Positions 35,686 to 44,224 of a stretch of 64,000 nt of DNA are shown one piece after another. The notes under the pieces are model-generated. The model was not told where the DNA came from. It worked only from the letters and a program-made list of their open reading frames with translations, and did no database searches. Numbering within the stretch: the stretch's first letter is position 1; every line of letters begins with the position of its first letter. Position numbers and translations under genes: made by a program. This stretch comes from an uncultured Alistipes sp. (GTDB lineage: Bacteria > Bacteroidota > Bacteroidia > Bacteroidales > Rikenellaceae): contig CALLRW010000023.1 in NCBI GenBank assembly GCA_938014215.1, forward strand, positions 54,784-118,783, given 5' to 3'.

Positions 35686-35752
35686 AAAAACCGTTCTATA
35701 CCTGCCGGCATCCGAAAACTCGGCTGTCGGTGCGGACCGAGAACGGTTTTTT
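35686..35752 (+). terminator. Intrinsic terminator after the flavin reductase
   Basis: AAAACCGTTCT (near 35687) pairs with AGAACGGTTTT (from 35740), enclosing about 40 bases with an inner hairpin, and a T-run follows. Confidence 0.65.
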
Positions 35753-35794
35753 GTCTCTTCCGCAATGTGTATTGGACCACGAAATCGACAAACC

Positions 35795-36310
35795 ATGAAA
35801 CTGATACTCAGTGACCGGCCGTTGGATGTCGGGGCGATGGATCCCGATCGGATCGCCTGCATCGACCTCTCGGCCCTGAAGATTGCCAATTGTGTCGGCT
35901 GTTTCGGATGCTGGACCCGGACCCCCGGGCGGTGTGTCATCCGCGACGATGCCACACGCGTCTATCCGCTCATCGCCCGCAGCGACGAGGTGATCTACGT
36001 CAGCCGGATCCGTTACGGCGGCTACGACACCGTCATGAAACGCATGCTCGAGCGGGCCATCCCCGTTCAGCAGGCCTTCATCCGCATCTACCGGGGGGAA
36101 ACCCACCACCTGCAGCGCGACGTCGCACCCAAGCGGGCCACGATCGTCGCCTACGGCGCCGTAGACGAGGCCGAATGCTCGCTCTTTGAGCGCCTCGTGG
36201 CCCGCAATGCCCTCAATATGAATTTTGTCGACTATCGCATCCTCTTCGTCCGTGAGGAGGAGATCGAGCCGACCGTACGCAAACTCCTCCGAAAATGGGA
36301 AAAATCCTGA
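35795..36310 (+). CDS. Flavodoxin-like NAD(P)H-dependent FMN reductase family protein with Cys cluster
   Basis: 171 residues from the ATG at 35795; the long upstream extension of this frame crosses other genes and is not used. The cluster NCVGCFGCWTRTPGRCVI resembles the Cys motif of iron-sulfur flavoproteins and NADPH-dependent FMN reductase relatives. YVSRIRYGGYDTVMKRMLERAIPVQQ follows, as in flavodoxin-fold reductases. It lacks a clear N-terminal phosphate-binding loop, so it is short for the family. Its last 16 bases overlap the next gene, which supplies a typical flavodoxin N-terminus; the two may form a complex. Confidence 0.82.
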   Translation: MKLILSDRPLDVGAMDPDRIACIDLSALKIANCVGCFGCWTRTPGRCVIRDDATRVYPLIARSDEVIYVSRIRYGGYDTVMKRMLERAIPVQQAFIRIYRGETHHLQRDVAPKRATIVAYGAVDEAECSLFERLVARNALNMNFVDYRILFVREEEIEPTVRKLLRKWEKS

Positions 36311-36900
36311 TCCTGAACGGCAGCCCGCGGGCGCCCAAATCCAATTCGAAACACTACGCGGCCCTCTTCACGAAATACTGCCCGGCACCCTGCGACACGC
36401 AGATCATCACCCGGCGCAACCATGCCGAACTCTGCAAACGCATGGCCGATTGTTCGGACCTCCTGTTCGTCTTTCCGCTCTATGCCGATGCCCTGCCCGT
36501 GGGGCTGCTCGAGTTCCTCCGCTCGCTCGAAGAGCATCTGCCCGAACGGCGGCCCGTTGTCTCGGTGTTGATCAACTGCGGGTTCCAGGAGGTGGCTCAG
36601 AACGAGGTGGCCGTGGAGATGATGCGGCTCTTCTGCCGGCGGAACGGGTTCCGGTTCGGGTCGGTGCTGATGATCGGCAGCGGCGAGGCGATTCTCGAGT
36701 CGCCGTTCCGTTTTCTGGTCAAGCGGAAGATCCGCCGTCTGGCCCGGTCGGTGGCCCGCGGACTCAATCTTGAGCTCCACACCACGATGCCGCTGCCCAA
36801 GTGGCTGTTCCGCATCGCCTCGACCCTCTACTGGACCGAATACGGGCGGCGTTTCGGCGTCTCCCGCGAACAGATGCAGACTCCCCGCATCGAGGAATGA
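36295..36900 (+). CDS. Flavodoxin-like NAD(P)H-dependent oxidoreductase family protein
   Basis: 201 residues. The N-terminus KILILNGSPRAPKSNS is the flavodoxin/FMN reductase phosphate-binding loop, and LLFVFPLYADALPVGLLEFLRSLEE follows as the next strand-helix unit. The C-terminal part is basic (KRKIRRLARSVARG). It overlaps the preceding flavodoxin-like gene by 16 bases and is almost certainly co-translated with it. Partner and substrate are unknown. Confidence 0.85.
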   Translation: MGKILILNGSPRAPKSNSKHYAALFTKYCPAPCDTQIITRRNHAELCKRMADCSDLLFVFPLYADALPVGLLEFLRSLEEHLPERRPVVSVLINCGFQEVAQNEVAVEMMRLFCRRNGFRFGSVLMIGSGEAILESPFRFLVKRKIRRLARSVARGLNLELHTTMPLPKWLFRIASTLYWTEYGRRFGVSREQMQTPRIEE

Positions 36901-36922
36901 CTGTCCCTTGTCGGTCGCTTTG

Positions 36923-36949
36923 CCGCCCCGGAAACGGGGCGGTTTCTTT
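36923..36949 (+). terminator. Intrinsic terminator after the flavodoxin-like pair
   Basis: CCGCCCCG-GAAA-CGGGGCGG followed by TTTCTTT. A second G-rich palindromic stretch (GGGGGAGTCTCCCC, then CCCCTTTGAGGGGG) follows at 36967-36992. Confidence 0.75.
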
Positions 36950-37025
36950 ATTTATAATAGGAGGGTGGGGGAGTCTCCCCTTTGAGGGGGCCGGGGTTGG
37001 TGGGTGGAAATGGTGGCGAGCGGTG

Positions 37026-37631
37026 TCAGAACCGGTCGCAGTGGCGCAGCAGCAGGTCGACGGCCGCCAGCACCAGACAGCTCGGCAGATAATCCTTCAG
37101 CGAATCGCGCAGCAGGCTCACCGCCTTCTGCAACTCATACTTCACCTTGTGGGACGGGATCCGGAAGCGTTCGGCGATGTCGTTGTAACTCAGCTCCTCG
37201 GTCCGGTTGGCGATGAAGACGGCGCGCGTCAGCGAGGGCATCTCCTCCAGTTTCCGCTCCAGAATCTGCAGCACCTCGTCGGCGTAGAGCTGTTCGGGGG
37301 TGCAGCTCTCCAGACTCTGCAGGTTGTAGCTCAGCAGCCGGTCGTTGGCATCCTGCAGGTTCTTCTCCACACGCTGGTGGATCTGCCGGTTGCGGAGGTA
37401 CTCCAGGCACTGTTTCTTGATCGTCCCCACCACGTAACGCCGCGGGTCGGTCTCCGGAGCCAGTTCGTGACGCCGCGTCCAGTAGACCATGAAGCTGTCC
37501 GTCACGATGTCTTCGGCCACCGCCTGTTCGTCGACGTACGAGCGGGCTATGGAGATGAAGTTTCTCCGATATGTAAAATAGAGCTCGTTGAATTGTTCGA
37601 GGGACGAGTCTCTCTTTTCCGGTATCGGCAT
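37026..37631 (-). CDS. ECF RNA polymerase sigma factor (PUL A)
   Basis: 201 residues from the ATG at 37631; the frame continues upstream through the -7 box and is not used. Region 2 is ELYFTYRRNFISIARSYVDEQAVAEDIVTDSFMVYW, and region 4 is LEEMPSLTRAVFIANRTEELSYNDIAERFRIPSHKVKYELQKAVSLLRDSL. It belongs to the Bacteroidetes sigma-70 family that works with FecR anti-sigma factors and STN-containing SusC proteins. It points away from the FecR gene, unlike PUL B where sigma and FecR are codirectional. Confidence 0.94.
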   Translation of the reverse strand: MPIPEKRDSSLEQFNELYFTYRRNFISIARSYVDEQAVAEDIVTDSFMVYWTRRHELAPETDPRRYVVGTIKKQCLEYLRNRQIHQRVEKNLQDANDRLLSYNLQSLESCTPEQLYADEVLQILERKLEEMPSLTRAVFIANRTEELSYNDIAERFRIPSHKVKYELQKAVSLLRDSLKDYLPSCLVLAAVDLLLRHCDRF

Positions 37632-37651
37632 GGTGGAGCATTTTGGGGGAT

Positions 37652-37659
37652 CAAATATA
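37652..37659 (-). promoter_or_regulatory. -7 box of the PUL A sigma gene
   Basis: TATATTTG on the minus strand, 20 bases before the ATG. Confidence 0.55.
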
Positions 37660-37928
37660 CAAAATTTTTTCCTCGTTGTACGGCCCTTTCCCCGGGTAAG
37701 GATAAAACAGCCCTCTGGTGTCATTACAACCGCGTTTTTTTCGTTTGTTAGAAATTTTACGAATTTACTAAAAATATTTATTTGCAGAATTTTGCGCGCT
37801 TCGTTGTCCGAATGTTCCGTTCGTGCAATATATAGATGAAAACAGACGAAAAGAGACCAACGAATCATCTCCGGCATGTTCCGGAGAGCCGCCCCGAAGG
37901 GCGGAAAAACGTAAACGATGTGTACACG

Positions 37929-38975
37929 ATGAAGTCGACCGATGTATTGAAATATCTCGAGGGCGGGTGCTCGGAGCAGGAGAAGCGCGCAATGGCCGAT
38001 TGGCTCGACGCTTCGCCCGAAAACGTGCGCGAGTTCAACGAGATCCGCTTCCTGTTCGAAGCCACCAAACTCTACGAACCCGAGTTGAAGGCCTGGGCCT
38101 CGTCGCACGGCCTGGAGGAGCGGACGGAACACCGCCAGGAGGAGCTCCCGGCTCAGGAAATGCCGCTCGCCGCGACGCAGTCCGAAAAACCGGCGGCGGC
38201 AGAGGCTGCCCGCAGCCGTCGCGGAATGCACCCGCTGATGCGTCGCGTGATGCGGATTGCTGCGGCCGTTGTCGTGCTGCTCGGGGTGGGGTACTCCACC
38301 TATATCTATACCTACGACCGGATGGCCGCCCGGACGCTCGCCATGGAGATCCCCGACGGCCAGCGCATCGAGATGACCCTCCCGGACGGTTCGCACGTCT
38401 GGCTCAACGCCGGTGCCCGGCTCGAGTATCCGACCCTCTTCGGCCGCCATCGCCGCGAGGTGAAGCTCTCCGGTGAGGCGATGTTCGAGGTCGAGCACGA
38501 TGCCGATCACCCCTTCGTGGTGCACACCTTCGCCTCGGATGTCGAGGTGCTCGGTACGAAGTTCAACGTTGAGGCCGATGCCGACGAGAACCGTTTTGCC
38601 ACGACGCTGCTCGAGGGGCGCGTGCGGCTGATCGACCCCGCGACCCGCAAGGCGGTCATCCTCGAACCCAACGACGAAGCCCGCCTCAGCGGCGGCCGGC
38701 TCCACGTCGGACGGATCTCCGATCCCGACGTCACCTGCTGGACCGAAGGGCTGATCAGCGTCCGTGGACTCTCGTTCGAGGAGCTGATGCGCAAGTTCGA
38801 ACGTGCCTACAACGTCCGCATCGAGATCCGCCGCAAGACGATGCCCGTCATCGGATTCAAGAGCGGAAAGATCCGTGTGGCCGACGGCGTCGACCACGCC
38901 CTGCAGGTGCTGCAGTACAACTCCGACTTCAGCTTCCGGCACGACGTGAAGAACAACTGCATTACGATTTATTGA
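37929..38975 (+). CDS. FecR-family anti-sigma factor (PUL A)
   Basis: 348 residues from the ATG at 37929, chosen by alignment with the PUL B FecR (both start directly before the KYLEGG/RFLKCE segment); an earlier ATG at 37836 adds 31 unlikely residues. A cytoplasmic ~80-residue sigma-binding region ends in PENVREFNEIRFLF. A single membrane helix follows (near MRIAAAVVVLLGVGYSTYIY). The periplasmic FecR domain has IEMTLPDGSHVWLNAGARLEYP, VKLSGEAMFEVEHD, VEVLGTKFNVEAD, and a C-terminal DUF4974-like domain (LSFEELMRKFERAYNVRIEI) contacts the STN domain of SusC. It should hold the sigma factor encoded at 37026-37631. Confidence 0.94.
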   Translation: MKSTDVLKYLEGGCSEQEKRAMADWLDASPENVREFNEIRFLFEATKLYEPELKAWASSHGLEERTEHRQEELPAQEMPLAATQSEKPAAAEAARSRRGMHPLMRRVMRIAAAVVVLLGVGYSTYIYTYDRMAARTLAMEIPDGQRIEMTLPDGSHVWLNAGARLEYPTLFGRHRREVKLSGEAMFEVEHDADHPFVVHTFASDVEVLGTKFNVEADADENRFATTLLEGRVRLIDPATRKAVILEPNDEARLSGGRLHVGRISDPDVTCWTEGLISVRGLSFEELMRKFERAYNVRIEIRRKTMPVIGFKSGKIRVADGVDHALQVLQYNSDFSFRHDVKNNCITIY

Positions 38976-39174
38976 TCCCGTAAAGACTGAAACCGAAAAT
39001 AACTGATTGACTAACCCCTAAAAAACGACCGTTCATGAGTTGAAACCTGCATGCAGGAGCGGATGGCCCAAAAAAACCTGCGGGTGTGCAGACCCGCAGG
39101 CAAACGGTAAAGGGCCCTGTCTCCAGGAATGAGAATGAGAACAAAAACCTATTACCTAAACACTCTACAAATGT
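38976..39174 (+). promoter_or_regulatory. Leader of PUL A susC with a two-codon upstream ORF and hairpins
   Basis: An ATG AGT TGA mini-ORF lies at 39035-39043, after CTAACCCCTAAAAAACG. The palindrome CCTGCATGCAGG (39046-39057) and the hairpin CCTGCGGGT-GTGCAG-ACCCGCAGG (39077-39100) follow. PUL B has the same arrangement. Confidence 0.5.
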
Positions 39175-42100
39175 ATGAATAAAAAAGCAAGTTTCCGCAA
39201 AATCGGGAAACTAATCCACTTTATGCCTGCATTTGCCTGTGCCTGTCTCTGCCTGCTGGCTACGGCGGCCTTCGCACAGGACAACAAGCTGACAATCCGT
39301 CTGGACAAGGTCCCTCTGACGCAGGCTATCTCCCGAATCGAAGGCGAATCGCGTTACCTCTTCATGCTCGGTGACGGCATCGACGCCAACCGTCAGATCG
39401 TCTCGGTGCAGGCTGAAAACCAGACCGTCGAGCAGGTGCTCGATCAGCTGGTCAGCGGCACGCAGCTCGCCTACAGCATCGTCGGCCAGAACATCATCCT
39501 TTCGGTCAAGAGCCCCGAAGCCCGGGCGCTGCAGGTATCCGGAAAGGTCGTCGACAGCAAGGGCATGCCGGTGATCGGCGCCGCCGTGCTGGTCAAGGGT
39601 ACGACCATCGGTACGAGCACCGACGTCGACGGCGCCTACACGCTGCAGGTGCCCGCCCCGGCCGCCTCGGCCGTGCTGACGGTCAACTACCTGGGCTATC
39701 AGAGCGTCGAGGCGCCGGTCGGCAGCCGCACGTCGATCGACTTCACGCTCCAGGAGGAGTCGCAGCAGGTCGATGCCGTCGTCGTCACGGCCCTCGGTAT
39801 CAAGCGTTCGGAGAAGGCCCTGTCGTACAACGTACAGCAGGTATCGTCCGAGGATATCGTCTCGAACAAGGATGTCAACTTCATCAACTCGCTCTCGGGA
39901 AAGGTCGCCGGTGTGACGATCAACGCCTCGTCGTCGGGTGTCGGCGGCGCCTCGAAGGTGGTCATGCGTGGTCAGAAGTCGATCATGCAGTCGTCCAACG
40001 CGCTCTATGTGATCGACGGCGTGCCGATGTTCACCACGGCGCGTGACGGCGGTACGGAGTTCGGTTCGCAGGGTACGACCGACCCCATCGCCGATATCAA
40101 CCCCGAGGACATCGAGTCGATCTCCGTCCTGAATGGTGCCGCCGCTGCGGCCCTTTACGGTTCGGATGCCGCCAACGGCGCCATCGTCGTGACGACCAAG
40201 CGCGGAAAGGCCGGCCATACGTCGATCGTCGTGTCGAGCAACACCGAGGTGATGACCCCCTTCATCCTGCCCGAGTTCCAGAACCGCTACGGCACGGGTG
40301 ACCTCTCGTCGAGCACCGGTTCGATCGTCCGCAGCTGGGGCCACCGGCTCAACGACAAGAACTACATGGGTTACGACCCGGCCGACGACTACTTCCAGAC
40401 CGGTGTCACCGGTACGGAGAGCGTCTCCTTCTCGACGGGCAACGACAAGAATCAGGTCTATGCCTCGGCCGCCGCGATCAACTCGCGCGGTATCGTGCCC
40501 AACAACAGCTACGACCGCTACAACTTCACCTTCCGCAACACGACCTACTTCTTCAAGGATCGCATGAAGTTCGACGTCGGCGCCTCGTACGTCATGCAGA
40601 AGGACCGCAACATGACCAACCAGGGTACCTACAACAACCCGCTCGTCGGCGCCTACCTCTTCCCCCGCGGAAACGACTGGTCGGACATCCAGCTCTACGA
40701 GCGTTACGACCCCTCGCGGCAGCTCTACACGCAGTACTGGCCCGTGGGTGACGCCGGTCTGACGATGCAGAACCCCTACTGGATCAACTACCGCAACCTG
40801 CGCGAGAACGACAAGGACCGTTACATGCTCAACGCCTCGCTCTCGTACGACATTCTCGACTGGCTCAACGTCTCGGGCCGCATCAGCGTCGACAACTCCC
40901 ACACGGAGTACACCGAGAAGATGTACGCCTCGACCTACGAACAGCTCTCCGAGTATTCGGACCGCGGTATGTACGGCATCACGAAGATGACCGACAAGCA
41001 GGTCTACGGCGACGTGCTGGTCAACATCAACAAGACCTTCGGCGAGGACTGGTCGCTGCAGGCCAACGCCGGTGCCTCGATCTCCGACATGCGCTACAAC
41101 GCCATGAAGGTCCGCGGCCCGATCGCCGACGATTCCGACGCCTTTGCCGGTGAGGCCCCGGGTCTGGCCAACGTCTTCAACATCCAGAACCTGAGCAACT
41201 CCTCGAAGACGAAGCGTCTGCAGGAGGGTTGGCGCGAACAGACCCAGTCGGTCTTCTTCTCGGCCGAGGTCGGCTTCAAGAACACCTACTTCCTGACGCT
41301 GACTGGGCGTAACGACTGGCCCTCGCAGCTGGCCGGTCCCCACTCCGAAAAGACCTCGTTCTTCTATCCGTCGATCGGCGGTTCGGTCGTCCTGTCGCAG
41401 ATCATCCCGAACATGCCCGAGAATCTGTCGTATGTCAAGATCCGCGGTTCGTGGGCCTCGGTGGGTGTCGCCTTCGAGCGATTCATCGCAAACCCCCTCT
41501 ACGAGTGGAACGAAAGCGGTCTGACCTGGAACACCAATACCAAATACCCGATCTACAACCTCAAGCCCGAACGGACGAAGTCCTATGAGATCGGTCTGAC
41601 GATGCGCTTCCTCAAGCACTTCAACCTCGACCTGACCTACTACAACACCAAGACCCAGGACCAGACCTTCGACACGACGATCTCGACCGGTTCGGGCTCC
41701 TCGGTGCTCACCATCCAGTCGGGTAAGGTGCTCAACCGCGGTTTCGAGTTCGCCCTCGGCTACAGCAACACCTGGGGCCGCTTCTCGTGGGACTCGAACT
41801 ACACCCTCTCGACCAACCACAACGAGATCCTCTCGCTGGCAAACAACATCGTAAACCCCGAAACCGGTCAGCACTTCTCGGTCGACCTGCTCGACATGAA
41901 GGGTCTGGGCGAGGCGCACTTCATCCTCAAGGAGGGCGGTACGCTCGGCGACCTCTACTCGCTGCGCGACATGAAGTACGACGCCAACGGCGCCATCTAC
42001 AAGGATGAGAACGGAAACGTCATGACCGAGGCCATCTCCGACGTGAACAACTACGTCAAGCTCGGTTCGGTGCTGCCGGATGCCAACATGGCCTGGCGAA

Positions 42101-42570
42101 ACGACTTCCGCTGGGGCAACTTCAACTTCGGTTTTGCCCTCTCGGCCCGCTTGGGCGGCATCGTCTTCTCGCGTACGCAGGCCATGCTCGACTACTACGG
42201 CGTGTCGGAGGCCTCGGCTGCGGCGCGTGACGCCGGCGGCGTGGTGATCAACGGCGGCGACGTGGTCGATGCCAACAAATGGTATTCGGCCGTTAGCGGC
42301 GGAAACACCGTCCCGCAGTACTACACCTACTCGGCCACGAACGTGCGGCTGCAGGAGGCTTCGATCGGCTACACGATCCCCCGCAAGAAGCTGGACAACC
42401 TGTGCGAAATCACCCTCTCACTCGTGGGCCGCAACCTCTGGATGATCTACAACAAGGCCCCGTTCGATCCCGAGTCGATCGCCACGACGGGCAACTTCTA
42501 CCAGGGTATCGACTACTTCATGATGCCCTCGCTGCGCAACATCGGCTTCAACCTCAGACTCAAATTCTAA
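39175..42570 (+). CDS. SusC/RagA TonB-dependent transporter with STN domain (PUL A)
   Basis: 1131 residues. Signal peptide (ending near AAFAQ), then an STN domain (about 30-120: LTIRLDKVPLTQAISRIEGESRYLFMLGDG), CarboxypepD_reg-like domain (VSGKVVDSKGMPVIGAAVLVKGTTIGTSTDVDG), TonB box/plug (VVVTALGIKRSEKALSYNVQQ), and a 22-strand barrel ending GFNLRLKF. The STN domain marks it as a transducing transporter that signals to the FecR encoded just upstream. Likely cargo is an N-glycan released by the GH18 enzyme of the same locus. A 293-base stretch coding for the end of the CarboxypepD_reg-like domain and the plug is identical to that of the PUL B paralogue. Confidence 0.96.
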   Translation: MNKKASFRKIGKLIHFMPAFACACLCLLATAAFAQDNKLTIRLDKVPLTQAISRIEGESRYLFMLGDGIDANRQIVSVQAENQTVEQVLDQLVSGTQLAYSIVGQNIILSVKSPEARALQVSGKVVDSKGMPVIGAAVLVKGTTIGTSTDVDGAYTLQVPAPAASAVLTVNYLGYQSVEAPVGSRTSIDFTLQEESQQVDAVVVTALGIKRSEKALSYNVQQVSSEDIVSNKDVNFINSLSGKVAGVTINASSSGVGGASKVVMRGQKSIMQSSNALYVIDGVPMFTTARDGGTEFGSQGTTDPIADINPEDIESISVLNGAAAAALYGSDAANGAIVVTTKRGKAGHTSIVVSSNTEVMTPFILPEFQNRYGTGDLSSSTGSIVRSWGHRLNDKNYMGYDPADDYFQTGVTGTESVSFSTGNDKNQVYASAAAINSRGIVPNNSYDRYNFTFRNTTYFFKDRMKFDVGASYVMQKDRNMTNQGTYNNPLVGAYLFPRGNDWSDIQLYERYDPSRQLYTQYWPVGDAGLTMQNPYWINYRNLRENDKDRYMLNASLSYDILDWLNVSGRISVDNSHTEYTEKMYASTYEQLSEYSDRGMYGITKMTDKQVYGDVLVNINKTFGEDWSLQANAGASISDMRYNAMKVRGPIADDSDAFAGEAPGLANVFNIQNLSNSSKTKRLQEGWREQTQSVFFSAEVGFKNTYFLTLTGRNDWPSQLAGPHSEKTSFFYPSIGGSVVLSQIIPNMPENLSYVKIRGSWASVGVAFERFIANPLYEWNESGLTWNTNTKYPIYNLKPERTKSYEIGLTMRFLKHFNLDLTYYNTKTQDQTFDTTISTGSGSSVLTIQSGKVLNRGFEFALGYSNTWGRFSWDSNYTLSTNHNEILSLANNIVNPETGQHFSVDLLDMKGLGEAHFILKEGGTLGDLYSLRDMKYDANGAIYKDENGNVMTEAISDVNNYVKLGSVLPDANMAWRNDFRWGNFNFGFALSARLGGIVFSRTQAMLDYYGVSEASAAARDAGGVVINGGDVVDANKWYSAVSGGNTVPQYYTYSATNVRLQEASIGYTIPRKKLDNLCEITLSLVGRNLWMIYNKAPFDPESIATTGNFYQGIDYFMMPSLRNIGFNLRLKF
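39641..39933. repeat. Identical 293-bp segment shared by the two susC paralogues, copy A
   Basis: Matches 52146-52438 at every base I compared (offset 12505). Flanking sequence diverges, and the STN-coding parts are unrelated at DNA level. Confidence 0.88.
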
Positions 42571-42581
42571 ACTGAATCGCT

Positions 42582-44198
42582 ATGAAAAACATATGGAAAC
42601 CGCTCCTTCTCTCGGTACTGCTCGCCGGTAGCGCCTGTACGGCCAACTACCTGGAGTTCAACAGCAATCCCTTCCAGCCGAACAAGGATCAGATGCAGGC
42701 CGACGGGTACATGCTGGGAGCGACGCTGACGGGGATGATGAGCGCCGTGATCTCGACCGACGTCAATACGGCGCAGTTCACCGACTGCCTGCTGGGCGGC
42801 ACCCAGGGCGGCTATTTCGCCGACTCGAACCCCGAGCTCCGCAATACGATCTCCAATTACAACGCCACGGATGACTGGACGCGCGTCTTCATGGCCAGCG
42901 ACCGCGTCATCCCGACGCTCTACTCTAACCTGCGCGAACTGCAGTCGATGACCGACGATCCCGTCGTGCTGGCCATCGCCCAGGTGATCAAGGTGGCCGC
43001 CATGCACCGCGTGACCGATACCTACGGCCCGATTCCCTATTCGCAGATCGGTGCCGACGGCCAGGTGCAGGTGCCCTACGATTCGCAGAAGGCCGTCTAC
43101 GACAAGTTCTTCGAGGAGTTGGACGAGGCGATCGCCACGCTCACGGCTCACCGTACGGCGATGATCGCCGCCTCGGCCGATAACATCTACGGCGGCAGCG
43201 CCGAGAAGTGGTGCCGGCTGGCCAACTCGCTCAAGCTGCGTCTGGCGATGCACATCGTCTACGCCGACCCCGAAAAGGCCCGCCAGATGGCCGAAAGCGC
43301 CGTGGCCCACGAGGTCGGAGTCATCACCTCGAATGCCGACAACGCCATGATGACCCTCTTCGGCGCCGACGGCAACCCGCTCTACGTGGCCGTCAACTAC
43401 AACAAGCCGACCCACACCGACCACACCTCGTGTCAGACCGGCGGTGACTCGCACGCTGCGGCCGACATCATCTGCTACATGAACGCCTACAACGATCCGC
43501 GCCGGGCAGCCTACTTCGTCGAATCGGAGTGGCCGGGCCAGACCTACGTCGGCATGCGCCGCGGCATCGAGATCCCCGACCTGAACTCGATCGGACACAA
43601 GTACTCGGGCGTGAAGCTCACCACGACCTCGCCCCTCTGCTGGATGAATGCCGCCGAGGTGGCCTTCCTCAAGGCCGAGGCGGCCGGCGTCTTCGGATTC
43701 AACATGGGTGCCGGTTCGGCCGAGGAGTTCTACAAGGAGGGTATCCGCCTCTCATTCGAGCAGTGGGGTGTCTCGGGCTATGACAACTACATCGCCCAGG
43801 GAACGGTTTCGCAGATCCTCTACATCGATCCCAACGGCGGTAAGGATACCTATTCGAGCGTCCTCTCGACGGCTCCCGTGGCCTGGCAGGGCGGCTCGAC
43901 GGCCCAGATCCAGGAGCAGATCATCATCCAGAAGTGGATCGCCAACTGGCTGCTCGGCAACGAGTCGTGGGTCGACTACCGCCGTACGGGATTCCCGCAC
44001 CTGATCCCCGCCACCGAGGCCGGTAACAAGAGCAACGGCATCGTCGATTCGAACCTCGGCGCCCGTCGCATGCCCTATCCCGCCGACGAGCGCACGGCAA
44101 ACGCCACCAACTACCAGACGGCCATCAACGACCTGCTCCAGGGCCCCGACAACATGGCTACGCGCATGTGGTGGGACTGTAACCCGGCCATCAACTGA
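42582..44198 (+). CDS. SusD/RagB-family outer-membrane lipoprotein (PUL A)
   Basis: 538 residues. Lipoprotein signal ends in LAGSAC (Cys19). It has the SusD_2-type pattern of the N-glycan PULs: YLEFNSNPFQPNKDQMQADGYMLGATLTGMMSAVIS near the start, IKVAAMHRVTDTYGPIPYSQIG, MNAAEVAFLKAEAAGVFGFNMG and WVDYRRTGFPHLIPA near the end. It caps the SusC encoded 11 bases upstream. It is close to the PUL B SusD throughout, so both probably bind similar glycans. Confidence 0.94.
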   Translation: MKNIWKPLLLSVLLAGSACTANYLEFNSNPFQPNKDQMQADGYMLGATLTGMMSAVISTDVNTAQFTDCLLGGTQGGYFADSNPELRNTISNYNATDDWTRVFMASDRVIPTLYSNLRELQSMTDDPVVLAIAQVIKVAAMHRVTDTYGPIPYSQIGADGQVQVPYDSQKAVYDKFFEELDEAIATLTAHRTAMIAASADNIYGGSAEKWCRLANSLKLRLAMHIVYADPEKARQMAESAVAHEVGVITSNADNAMMTLFGADGNPLYVAVNYNKPTHTDHTSCQTGGDSHAAADIICYMNAYNDPRRAAYFVESEWPGQTYVGMRRGIEIPDLNSIGHKYSGVKLTTTSPLCWMNAAEVAFLKAEAAGVFGFNMGAGSAEEFYKEGIRLSFEQWGVSGYDNYIAQGTVSQILYIDPNGGKDTYSSVLSTAPVAWQGGSTAQIQEQIIIQKWIANWLLGNESWVDYRRTGFPHLIPATEAGNKSNGIVDSNLGARRMPYPADERTANATNYQTAINDLLQGPDNMATRMWWDCNPAIN

Positions 44199-44224
44199 TT
44201 CATCCAACCTCGAAAGTTTGCATT

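Noticed and set aside
34766..35794. A 514-codon plus-strand frame joined to the flavodoxin-like gene
   Set aside because: Its first two thirds are a shadow of xerC and the flavin reductase and cross a terminator. Family similarity begins only at the ATG at 35795.
37632..38942. A 638-codon minus-strand frame extending the PUL A sigma factor upstream
   Set aside because: The extension is antisense to the FecR gene, crosses the sigma -7 box at 37652-37659, and sigma homology starts at the ATG at 37631.
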